Shown piece after piece: positions 7,816-15,433 of a stretch of 19,614 nt of DNA. The stretch is taken from positions 1 through 19,614 of the forward strand of contig JAZSDN010000068.1 of the NCBI GenBank assembly GCA_045531205.1, in the 5' to 3' direction. A program made the translations under genes and the position numbers. How positions within the stretch are numbered: the first letter of the stretch is position 1; each line of letters begins with the position of its first letter. The notes under the pieces were generated by a model, which saw only the letters and a list, made by a program, of their open reading frames with translations, had not been told where the DNA came from and did no database searches. The stretch comes from JAZNQL01 sp045531205 (GTDB taxonomy: Bacteria; Bacillota; Clostridia; UMGS1883; UMGS1540).

Positions 7816-10424
7816 GTTTTACTTATTCAGGGAAAGATAAAAGTGTAATTAAAAACATAAATTTATCGGTAAAAGAAGGCGAATTTGTAACACTTATAGG
7901 TAAATCGGGATGCGGAAAAACAACTTTATTAAGACTTTTTAAACCTTCGCTTGCACCTTTTGGAAACAAAGAAGGCAGTATTTTATTTTACGGCAAAAAT
8001 ATAACAGAACTTGCCGAAAGAGAGATTGCAGAAAAAATAGGTTTTGTAATGCAAAACCCCGACAATCAGATAGTGACCGACAAGGTCTGGCACGAACTTG
8101 CGTTCGGGCTTGAAAGCCTTGGATATAAAACAAGCGAAATAAGAACAAGAGTGTCAGAAATGGCATCTTTTTTCGGTATAGAAAATTGGTTTTACAAAAA
8201 TGTAGCCGAATTATCGGGCGGACAAAAACAGCTTTTAAATCTTGCGTCTGTTATGCTTATGCAACCCGAAGTTTTAATTTTGGACGAGCCTACAAGTCAG
8301 CTTGACCCTATAGCGGCGGCAGAGTTTTTAAAAACATTAAAAAAGATAAATGATGAATTGGGTACAACCATAATTTTAACAGAGCATCGCCTTGAAGAGG
8401 TATTTGCAATATCAGATAAAATTCTTTTAATGGACGAAGGCGAAATTACGATTTGCGATACCCCAAAAAATGCAGGACTTGAAATTGTAAAAATAAATCA
8501 CGATATGTATGATGCGTTGCCAGTTCCTATGCGTGTTTTTGCAGAGCTTTTGGAAAATGAACTTCCCATCACAATAAAAGAAGGAAAAAAACAACTTATT
8601 GAATATGCAAAAACCAATGAACTTAAAAAGATAGAGGATGATGAAAAAGCTTTTTCGGACAACATTGCAATAGAGGTAAAAGATGCATATTTTAAATACG
8701 AAAAAGACCTCCCTTATGTTATAAAAAATTTAAATCTTACTGTACACAAAGGCGAATTTTTTGCAATTTTAGGCGGTAATGCCACAGGGAAAACAACTGC
8801 ACTTTCGCTGATTTCGGGCATAAATTCTCCGCAGAGGGGCGAAATAAAAATAAATGGGGAAAAGCTTTTGAAGGATACAAGTTTATATCAAGGTCTTTTG
8901 GGCGTTTTGCCACAGAATCCTCAAAGTCTTTTTGCAAATAAAACTGTTTTTCTTGACCTTTATGATATGACAGACAAAAAAGAGCCAAAAGAAAAAAGAG
9001 AAAAAGAGGTTTTAAACATAGCACAGCTTTGCAGAATTGAAAAGCTTCTTGAAAGCCACCCTTACGATTTGTCGGGCGGGGAACAACAGAGAACTGCTCT
9101 TGCAATGGTATTGCTTAAAAAGCCTGAAATTTTAATTTTGGACGAGCCAACAAAAGGTATGGATGCTCACTTTAAAAAACTGTTTGCAGATATTTTATAC
9201 AGCTTAAAAGCAAGCGGTGTTACAATTCTGATGGTTTCTCACGATATAGAATTTTGTGCAGAATTTGCAGACAGGGTAGCTCTTTTCTTTGACGGACAAA
9301 TTACCTCGCAAGGAATTCCAAGAAGCTTTTTTTCGGGCAACAGCTTTTATACCACAAGCGCTAATAAAATGGCAAGAAAGGTATTGCCTGATGCAATTTT
9401 GGCAGAAGATATTATTAAATCTGCAGGATATAAACCAAAAGAACATAAAAAGCAAGACTCTTTTTGTTATGAGATAAAATGTAACCACCCTGATACCGAA
9501 AAAACAAAGGCAAAACTCAGCAAAAAACGAATTTTTGGAGGTTTGTTTTTTCTGCTTTGTTTTTTAGCTTCCTGCATTTTTCAAACGGCAACACTTATTT
9601 CGTTTAAAGGAAGCAACTATGTATTTCAGGGCTTAACAATATTTTTTGCATTTGTTACAGCTATTTGCTTTTTTCCGCAAAAAGAAATTGGAGTTATACA
9701 GCCAAAAGCTTCAAAGCATAATAAAAAGCTTTCAAAACGAACAATTTTAGGAGCTGTATTTATACTTTTTGCAATTCCTTTTACGCTATATTTCGGAGTG
9801 CGTTATTTAGGTGCAAGGAAGTATTATTTTATAAGCTTGCTTATTATACTCGAAACTCTTATACCGTTTTTTATGGCGTTTGAAAACCGCAAACCAAAGG
9901 CACGCGAAATAGTTGTAATAAGCGTTTTATGTGCTATAGCAGTAGCGGGCAGAACAGCATTTTTCTGGCTTCCGCAGTTTAAACCGGTAATAGCACTTGT
10001 TATAATTTCCGGAATATGCTTTGGCGGGGAAGCGGGATTTTTGGTTGGTGCAATTACGGGCTTTGTATCAAATTTCTTTTTCGGTCACGGCCCATGGACA
10101 CCGTGGCAGATGTTTGCAATGGGGATAATTGGCTTTTTTGCAGGAATACTTTTTAAAAAAGGTTTTTTAAGAAGAACACGTTTTTCGCTTTCTTTATTCG
10201 GCTTTTTAACAACTCTTGTAATTTACGGCGGAATAATGAATCCGGCATCTGTTATTATGATGACCGATACCCCGACACTTAAAATGATAATAGCATCTTG
10301 TGCAGTGGGATTCCCCGTTGATTTAATACATGCGTTGTCAACAATATTTTTCCTTTGGTTTTTCTCGGAACCTATGATAGAAAAACTTGAAAGAATAAAA
10401 ATTAAGTATGGTTTGCTAGACTAA
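7788..10424 (+). CDS. Fused ECF transporter: EcfA-EcfA' tandem ATPases plus C-terminal S component
   Basis: An 878-aa single chain has GGAGGTGAT (7776-7784) before ATG 7788, inside the end of ecfT (28-nt overlap). First ATPase: Walker A GKSGCGKTT (38-46), Q-loop Gln89, signature LSGGQ (142-146), Walker B VLILDEP (162-168) and His200. Second ATPase: GGNATGKTT (329-337), Gln376, LSGGE (428-432), ILILDEP (448-454) and His485. Residues about 581-700 contain four hydrophobic segments that I cannot assign. Residues about 705-865 resemble an ECF S component, with GGEAGFLVGAITGFVSNFFF and GPWTPWQMFAMGIIGFFAG (768-786). Fusion of both ATPases with S enforces one transporter per chain plus EcfT. This suggests a dedicated rather than shared ECF module. 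Cobalamin specificity is inferred from the riboswitch. The stop codon lies inside the terminator stem. Confidence 0.9.
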   Translation: MEILKTENLSFTYSGKDKSVIKNINLSVKEGEFVTLIGKSGCGKTTLLRLFKPSLAPFGNKEGSILFYGKNITELAEREIAEKIGFVMQNPDNQIVTDKVWHELAFGLESLGYKTSEIRTRVSEMASFFGIENWFYKNVAELSGGQKQLLNLASVMLMQPEVLILDEPTSQLDPIAAAEFLKTLKKINDELGTTIILTEHRLEEVFAISDKILLMDEGEITICDTPKNAGLEIVKINHDMYDALPVPMRVFAELLENELPITIKEGKKQLIEYAKTNELKKIEDDEKAFSDNIAIEVKDAYFKYEKDLPYVIKNLNLTVHKGEFFAILGGNATGKTTALSLISGINSPQRGEIKINGEKLLKDTSLYQGLLGVLPQNPQSLFANKTVFLDLYDMTDKKEPKEKREKEVLNIAQLCRIEKLLESHPYDLSGGEQQRTALAMVLLKKPEILILDEPTKGMDAHFKKLFADILYSLKASGVTILMVSHDIEFCAEFADRVALFFDGQITSQGIPRSFFSGNSFYTTSANKMARKVLPDAILAEDIIKSAGYKPKEHKKQDSFCYEIKCNHPDTEKTKAKLSKKRIFGGLFFLLCFLASCIFQTATLISFKGSNYVFQGLTIFFAFVTAICFFPQKEIGVIQPKASKHNKKLSKRTILGAVFILFAIPFTLYFGVRYLGARKYYFISLLIILETLIPFFMAFENRKPKAREIVVISVLCAIAVAGRTAFFWLPQFKPVIALVIISGICFGGEAGFLVGAITGFVSNFFFGHGPWTPWQMFAMGIIGFFAGILFKKGFLRRTRFSLSLFGFLTTLVIYGGIMNPASVIMMTDTPTLKMIIASCAVGFPVDLIHALSTIFFLWFFSEPMIEKLERIKIKYGLLD

Positions 10425-10468
10425 AAAATCTGCCAGAACGGCGGATTTTTTAGTCTGGCAAACTTTTT
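10411..10468 (+). terminator. Operon terminator overlapping the end of the ECF fusion gene
   Basis: A 24-bp stem (10411-10434 with 10440-10463, two G-U pairs) has loop AGAAC and is followed by TTTTT (10464-10468). The 5' arm encodes the last residues and stop codon of the ECF fusion. The extended stem and U-tract make a strong intrinsic terminator that insulates the riboswitch operon from the genes downstream. Confidence 0.88.
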
Positions 10469-10754
10469 ATTACCTAAGTTCGAGGGTTAGTTGTAAAACA
10501 GTCAGGACATCTGAATAAATTTATGGTCAAAGTGACTAGAAATAAAAAAAGTTTTCTCGATTTCTGCGAATTACCCATTGAAACCCAAAATAAAGATATG
10601 ATAAAATTTATAAAGAATAAAAAAGAAGGGTTCTTTTTGAAAAAATTGCACCTGTTCTGGCGGGCACCAAGCAGAAGAGGAAGTACTCTTACAGTAAGCT
10701 TTAGAATGTTAGAAAATATCTTATCCTGAAAGATTGATAAAAAGCGGTGAAACT
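10469..10754. other. Intergenic spacer before the GH20-like pair
   Basis: This stretch separates the corrinoid operon from the GH20-like genes. Beyond the promoter reported inside it, I see only a 68-codon frame (10523-10729) that overlaps that promoter and has no family signature. Its second half (from about 10650) is less A/T-rich than the first and could be a degraded repeat, but nothing was identified. Confidence 0.4.
10578..10607 (+). promoter_or_regulatory. Candidate sigma-A promoter for the GH20-like pair
   Basis: TTGAAA (10578-10583), an 18-bp spacer and TAAAAT (10602-10607) make a good vegetative promoter match upstream of the first GH20-like gene. The leader would be about 140 nt. 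There is no riboswitch-like structure evident in that leader. Confidence 0.5.
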
Positions 10755-12848
10755 ATGTATAAAACAAAAATAATTCCTACACCTAAAACACTTGAATACA
10801 AAAATGGTAAAAAAGAGTATAAATCCCCTGTAAAATTCTTTGCAGAGGACTTTAAGCTTGATTTTGTGATTGACTTTTTTAAAAGACAGTCGGGAATTTC
10901 TGCACACAAAGGAGAGGGCACTCCTTCAGAGTGTGATGTTGTGGCATCTTTGTCAAAAGACTTACCTGCACAAAACTATATACTCGAAAGCAAAGAGGGT
11001 AGCCCCGTATCCATACTGGCAGGCGATTACACAGGTTTTTTATATGCAGTTTCAACCCTTATTCAGCTTGTGGCAGATGGGGAGCTTTGCAATGTTTACA
11101 TAAAAGATTCGCCCGACTTTTTATATCGTGCAAATAACTGGTGCTGCTTTGTTGAAATGGGCATTTTAAGTTACGATTACGGTAACGGCAGAGAGGCACT
11201 TTATTCTCATCTTATAAAAAAGCTTGATATGTGCCTTTTGTATAAAATAAATATGGTATATATTGACGGCTTTAACTGGAATGCAAACAGAGAGCCCGGG
11301 TATGCACATTTTCACAGAAAGCTTAATGACGAAGCAAGAAAAAGAGGCATCCGTCTTTGCTACGGCGGATTCAGTATGAGTTATTCCTATATGGGGGCAA
11401 ATAATCTTGGCAAAACATTTTATAATACCGATGATGACGGAAATGTTTATAACTGTATAGGAAAGTATGACAATATTACAAAGAACACACTTTTTGGTAC
11501 AAACGGAACCTGTCTTTCAAACCAAAGGCTGACAGAAGAGAAAATGGCAGAGCTTCGCGAATTTGTGCGTTTGGTTCATCCGGGAGCTTTGTATATACAC
11601 GGAGCAGACGCAAACTTTATGTTCCCCGAGCTTTGGAAGCAAAGATGCGAAAACTGCAGAAAAAGATGGCCGTCCGATGACTTAAATGCAAAAGACGGTG
11701 CCGCAGGTGCATTTGCAGAGTTTTATGACAGAATAATAGCAGAAGTAAGCTCTGTAAAAGATGCAGACTTTTCGGGAGCAGAAACCTTGGTTTTAAACGT
11801 TGGACCTGGATATATAGAATATCCCGAAATTGAGTACCGCGGGTACGATAATTATGTAAAAACAAAAGAATACTGGCACTATGTTGACAAGTTTATGAAG
11901 AAAACAGAAAACGGATTTGTCACACATAGAGAAGCATTTTTTGACCCTAAAACAAACCGTCTTTTTTACGAAGAAGAAATGCCTTTAAGAAAAAATGCAA
12001 ATGTAGCCATAATTTCGTTTTCGGGAGCGGAAGGCTTTTACAGCGATAAGCTATACCACACAACTGCACTTATGAATTATCTTATGAAGGGGGCACCGCT
12101 TCTTATAATGGCGTGCGGTAATTCTTTCCGTGAACCCTTACAGCTTACAAATGCAGAGTATATGTGGAACAGCAGAGAAAGTGCATTCTGCAATCTTGAA
12201 AAACCAAAGGACTATGATGAATTCTGGCGAATTTATAAAATGATGCAGGAAACCTCTTTCCGTCCTGACGGAATATATGCAGAAGGCGGACTTTTACACC
12301 AGTGCTGTATAAAGCTTTATGGCGAAAAAGCGGGAGGGGATATGTACGAGCTTTATTCAATGCACGGGGAAAATTATCAATGTCCTATGCTTTTTCCTTC
12401 AAATACAGAGGTATTTACATCGCTTCGTTATTTGCGTGAGGATTATCAGAAGCTTTCAAAGGGAACTTTAAAAGCTGAAGAAGCCGTTCAGTTTGAAAAA
12501 AATGTTGAAGAAATATCGATTTTAACAGACAGAGCAAACAAAATATTAAATAAAGTACTGGCAGAAAAAGCTTATAAGCCCGAAAATAAAGATGACCTTG
12601 AATTTATGAGCTTATCTTCAGAATACTGCACAAAGCTTATAAGAATACTTTGTAAGTATATAAAACTGTTTAAAAATAAAAACGCAGAAGACTGCGATAG
12701 GTTAAAGCTTGATTTAGAAGCACTTAAAGCTTTTGCCTTGCAACAGCAGAGAAAGCCTGTAGATGTATTTGGTGGAGCATTGCTTGACTGGCAGAAAATT
12801 CCTGATATAATAAAAATAATGGTGGACAAGTTTAAGGAGGAGAAATGA
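10755..12848 (+). CDS. GH20-like glycoside hydrolase family protein, paralog 1
   Basis: A 697-aa protein. ATG 10755 was chosen over TTG 10734 because its N-terminus aligns residue for residue with the downstream paralog (MYKTKIIPTP / MYRTKVIPTP) and a GGTGA lies upstream. Residues about 4-125 look like the GH20b domain that precedes the barrel of beta-N-acetylhexosaminidases: IPTPK, then YTGFLYAVSTLIQL and KDSPDF. Residues about 126-480 should be the TIM barrel, with KLDMCLLYKINMVYIDGF (156-173), HPGALYIHGADANF (275-288), RCENCRKRWP (297-306), a DGAAGAFAEFY block and NAEYMWN (466-472). The C-terminal third is mostly helical. No signal peptide or membrane segment is seen, so it is probably cytoplasmic. 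The usual GH20 Asp-Glu pair is not evident: HGADA stands near where it would be expected. Substrate unknown. Confidence 0.75.
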   Translation: MYKTKIIPTPKTLEYKNGKKEYKSPVKFFAEDFKLDFVIDFFKRQSGISAHKGEGTPSECDVVASLSKDLPAQNYILESKEGSPVSILAGDYTGFLYAVSTLIQLVADGELCNVYIKDSPDFLYRANNWCCFVEMGILSYDYGNGREALYSHLIKKLDMCLLYKINMVYIDGFNWNANREPGYAHFHRKLNDEARKRGIRLCYGGFSMSYSYMGANNLGKTFYNTDDDGNVYNCIGKYDNITKNTLFGTNGTCLSNQRLTEEKMAELREFVRLVHPGALYIHGADANFMFPELWKQRCENCRKRWPSDDLNAKDGAAGAFAEFYDRIIAEVSSVKDADFSGAETLVLNVGPGYIEYPEIEYRGYDNYVKTKEYWHYVDKFMKKTENGFVTHREAFFDPKTNRLFYEEEMPLRKNANVAIISFSGAEGFYSDKLYHTTALMNYLMKGAPLLIMACGNSFREPLQLTNAEYMWNSRESAFCNLEKPKDYDEFWRIYKMMQETSFRPDGIYAEGGLLHQCCIKLYGEKAGGDMYELYSMHGENYQCPMLFPSNTEVFTSLRYLREDYQKLSKGTLKAEEAVQFEKNVEEISILTDRANKILNKVLAEKAYKPENKDDLEFMSLSSEYCTKLIRILCKYIKLFKNKNAEDCDRLKLDLEALKAFALQQQRKPVDVFGGALLDWQKIPDIIKIMVDKFKEEK

Positions 12849-15052
12849 TGTACAGAACAAAGGTTATTCCAACACCTAAAAAGCTTGAAGCTGGAAGCGG
12901 TAAAAAAATATATAACGGCCCTGTAAAGTTTTTTACAGAGGATTTTAAGCTTGATTTTGTGCTTGACTTTTTTAAAAGACAGTCTGGCATTGAAGCATTG
13001 GCGGGAGAAGGAACACCTTCTGAATGCGATGTTGTGGCATCGCTTTCGAAAGATTTACCCAAACAAAATTATATTTTAGAAAGTAAACAAGGCAGTCCCG
13101 TAAAAATTGAAGCAGGGGATTACACAGGCTTTTTGTATGCAGTTTCAACCCTTATTCAACTGATTTTTGACGGTGAGCTTTGTGATGTTTATGTAAAAGA
13201 TTCTCCTGATTTCCCCCTGCGAGGTAACGACTGGACATCATTTTGCGAAATAGGTCAGCAAAGCTATGACTACGGTGACGGCATAGAAAAAATGAAACAG
13301 CGTGTATGCCGTAAGCTTGATATGATGCTTCTTTACAAAATAAACTTCATAATTATGGACGGCTTTTGCTGGAATCCTGACAAGCCAAATGATTATGCAA
13401 ATGTGCACAGATTTTTTAATGACGAAGCAAGAAAAAGAGGAATATATCTTTGTTATACGGGCTACACAATGTCCTATTCGGGATATGAAATTATGAACTT
13501 TTACGGCAAAAACTACCTGAACATAAACGAAAAGGGCGAGGGTTACGAATGCTCGGGTCAGCACCAGACAAAGCCTTCAAAGGAAAGAGAACACGGAACC
13601 TGTATAACTAATGAAGCATTGACAGATGCAAAAATTGAAGAAATTAAAAACTTTGTACAAAAAATTCATCCGGGAGCATTGTATCTGCACGGAACAGACA
13701 GCGGATTTATGTATCAGGGAACATGGGATGAACGTTGCGATGATTGTCGAAAAAAATATCCTAACGATGATTTGACAGCACAAGACGGTGCTGCAGGTGC
13801 TTATGCTGAATTTTATGGTCGCTTAAGCGAAGGTATAAGCAGTGTAAAGGACGGAGAATTTGATGCCTCGCGCGATACTTTGCTTTTACATATAGGTCCC
13901 GGCTATATGCTTGAGGATGAAATAGATTTAAGAGGCTATGAAACCTTTAAGTATTCCGAAGAATTCTGGAACAGTGTTGATAAATATATGAAAAAATATG
14001 ACAATACATTTTTGGTTCACAGAGAAATTTTCTTTGACGAAGAGGATGATACACTCTTTTACGAAAGAACAAAGAGAGAAAATACAAAGATTGGTATAAT
14101 ATATTTTTCGGGTGCAGATAAATTTTACAGCGACCAGCTTTATCAGACAACGGGTTTAGTAAATTATCTTATGCTGGGGGCAGACCTTTTAATTACGGCA
14201 AACGGGGATGCTTTCAGAGAACCCTTGCAGCTTACAAATGCAGAATATATGTGGAACAGCACTGAAAGTGCATTTTATAATCTTGAGAAAAAGCCTTATG
14301 ACCGTAAAAGCTTTTGGAAGCTTTTTGATAAAATGAAGGAAGCATCCTTCCGCCCTGACGGAATTTATGCTAAGGATGGGCTTTTACATCAATGCTGTAT
14401 AAAGCTTTACGGAGAAAATGCAGGGGATAAAATGTACGAGCTTTACTCTATGTGCGGCGAAAATTATGAATGTGCACTGCTATATCCTTCAAATCAGGAA
14501 ATACGTACATCCTACCGCGAAAGAACTCTTTGTTACAGAACTGCCTGGGAAACGTTGCTTGAGCAGGGAGAAGCAGAAGCCTTTTTAAGAAAATTTCAGC
14601 AAATTAAAATGCTTACAGATAAAGCTGATGAAATTATAAATTCAATAACCGAATGCAAGGAAAGTGCAAAAGATGATATTGAATTTTTTAAAAAATCAAT
14701 CTGCTATTCCAAAAAGCTTATGAAGATATTTGTAGAATATATGGATGTTTACAGAATTCTTAACAAAAGCTTTGAAGACGGAACAGATTTTGACAGGGAA
14801 AAAATTGAAAAATATTTTGAAAGTATTGAAAAAGGAACCGCAGACCTTGAAAAATATATAAATGCACAGAAATTAAAGCCTGTTGATATTTTAGGCGGTT
14901 CTGTAGCAAAGTGGCATGAAGTTCCAAAACACTTTACCTATAACATAAGCACAATGAAAAACAGCATTAAAACAGGGGAAAGAAAGCCTTCAAACACAGT
15001 AGATTTCTGTTATCATTACGATAGAAAATCAATATTAACAAAAAATTCATAA
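12848..15052 (+). CDS. GH20-like glycoside hydrolase family protein, paralog 2
   Basis: This 734-aa tandem paralog overlaps the stop of paralog 1 (TGATG). AAGGAGG at 12834-12840 is 7 nt from ATG 12848 and 4 nt from an alternative ATG at 12845; the first spacing and alignment with paralog 1 favour 12848. The architecture is the same: GH20b-like N-domain (about 4-125), barrel (about 126-480) with KLDMMLLYKINF, HPGALYLHGTDSGF, RCDDCRKKYP and NAEYMWN, then a helical C-terminus. It has about 37 extra residues overall, mostly at the C-terminal end. No secretion signal is seen. By eye the N-domain is about 81% identical to paralog 1, but the start of the barrel only about 53%. The two probably act together or on related glycans inside the cell. 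The residue after the conserved Asp is Ser here rather than Glu, so the catalytic set is uncertain. Confidence 0.75.
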   Translation: MYRTKVIPTPKKLEAGSGKKIYNGPVKFFTEDFKLDFVLDFFKRQSGIEALAGEGTPSECDVVASLSKDLPKQNYILESKQGSPVKIEAGDYTGFLYAVSTLIQLIFDGELCDVYVKDSPDFPLRGNDWTSFCEIGQQSYDYGDGIEKMKQRVCRKLDMMLLYKINFIIMDGFCWNPDKPNDYANVHRFFNDEARKRGIYLCYTGYTMSYSGYEIMNFYGKNYLNINEKGEGYECSGQHQTKPSKEREHGTCITNEALTDAKIEEIKNFVQKIHPGALYLHGTDSGFMYQGTWDERCDDCRKKYPNDDLTAQDGAAGAYAEFYGRLSEGISSVKDGEFDASRDTLLLHIGPGYMLEDEIDLRGYETFKYSEEFWNSVDKYMKKYDNTFLVHREIFFDEEDDTLFYERTKRENTKIGIIYFSGADKFYSDQLYQTTGLVNYLMLGADLLITANGDAFREPLQLTNAEYMWNSTESAFYNLEKKPYDRKSFWKLFDKMKEASFRPDGIYAKDGLLHQCCIKLYGENAGDKMYELYSMCGENYECALLYPSNQEIRTSYRERTLCYRTAWETLLEQGEAEAFLRKFQQIKMLTDKADEIINSITECKESAKDDIEFFKKSICYSKKLMKIFVEYMDVYRILNKSFEDGTDFDREKIEKYFESIEKGTADLEKYINAQKLKPVDILGGSVAKWHEVPKHFTYNISTMKNSIKTGERKPSNTVDFCYHYDRKSILTKNS

Positions 15053-15093
15053 CTAGTTATAAATAATTTCATAAAATTTGTTTATAATAAGTC

Positions 15094-15212
15094 TTGCAAG
15101 GGAGAGAAGAGTCCCTTGCGAGTCCTCAAAATTTTCTTCGTAGATATCCCTTCAAACCCAAGAACTTTTTCTTTAAAAACAAAAGAGCCTGATTTTCAGG
15201 CTCTTTTGTTTT
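15094..15212 (+). ncRNA. Possible small RNA or structured 3' UTR
   Basis: After the GH20-like gene a TATAAT (15083-15088) is followed by a hairpin (15093-15103 with 15112-15122, core GCAAGGGA/TCCCTTGC) and, 55 nt later, by a terminator. The arrangement would suit a transcript of roughly 115 nt. No good -35 box was found and the sequence matches no RNA family I know, so an ordinary 3' UTR hairpin is the more cautious reading. Confidence 0.2.
15178..15210. terminator. Bidirectional terminator between converging units
   Basis: A perfect 15-bp stem (15178-15192 with 15196-15210) has a 3-nt loop, with A-rich and T-rich flanks on both sides. It can end the GH20-like transcript on the plus strand and the sipL unit on the minus strand, where it begins 3 nt after the small Cys-rich ORF. 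Confidence 0.88.
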
Positions 15213-15213
15213 G

Positions 15214-15390
15214 TCAAAAGTCTTTATGACCTCGTAAGAAAAGTTCAACATCATCGGTTCCGGTGCAAAAATGCCACCCGAAATGCGACTTTTTTCTTTT
15301 ACAATTGCAACTTTTTTGAGGTGTATGGCATAAAGAATTTAAAAAACAGTCCACTTCTTTTAATGAACAACAAATATTTTTTAAAAACAT
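15214..15390 (-). CDS. Possible small cysteine-rich protein downstream of sipL
   Basis: A 58-codon ORF starts at ATG 15390 with GGGGTG about 6 nt upstream; a GTG at 15399 is an alternative start. It carries seven cysteines (positions 7, 8, 15, 21, 28, 30 and 42) and is otherwise Lys-rich. It lies 43 nt after sipL on the same strand and stops 3 nt before the terminator, which fits a short last gene of a sporulation unit, perhaps a coat or crust peptide. Against it, the second half (from about residue 34) shares a short motif with the riboswitch leader and could be repeat-derived. No family recognised; function not assigned. Confidence 0.4.
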   Translation of the reverse strand: MFLKNICCSLKEVDCFLNSLCHTPQKSCNCKRKKSHFGWHFCTGTDDVELFLRGHKDF

Positions 15391-15433
15391 AAAAGTCACC
15401 CCAATATAGTTTATGCAAAAAAATTTTCGCTTG

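Noticed and set aside
9289..9477. 62-codon plus-strand frame within the ECF fusion gene
   Set aside because: It is internal to a well-supported coding region in another frame.
10523..10729. 68-codon plus-strand frame before the GH20-like pair
   Set aside because: It overlaps the best promoter of the following genes, has no good ribosome site at its ATG, and shows no recognisable domain.
10734..10754. TTG start giving seven extra residues to GH20-like paralog 1
   Set aside because: The paralog alignment begins at the ATG at 10755, which has its own ribosome site.
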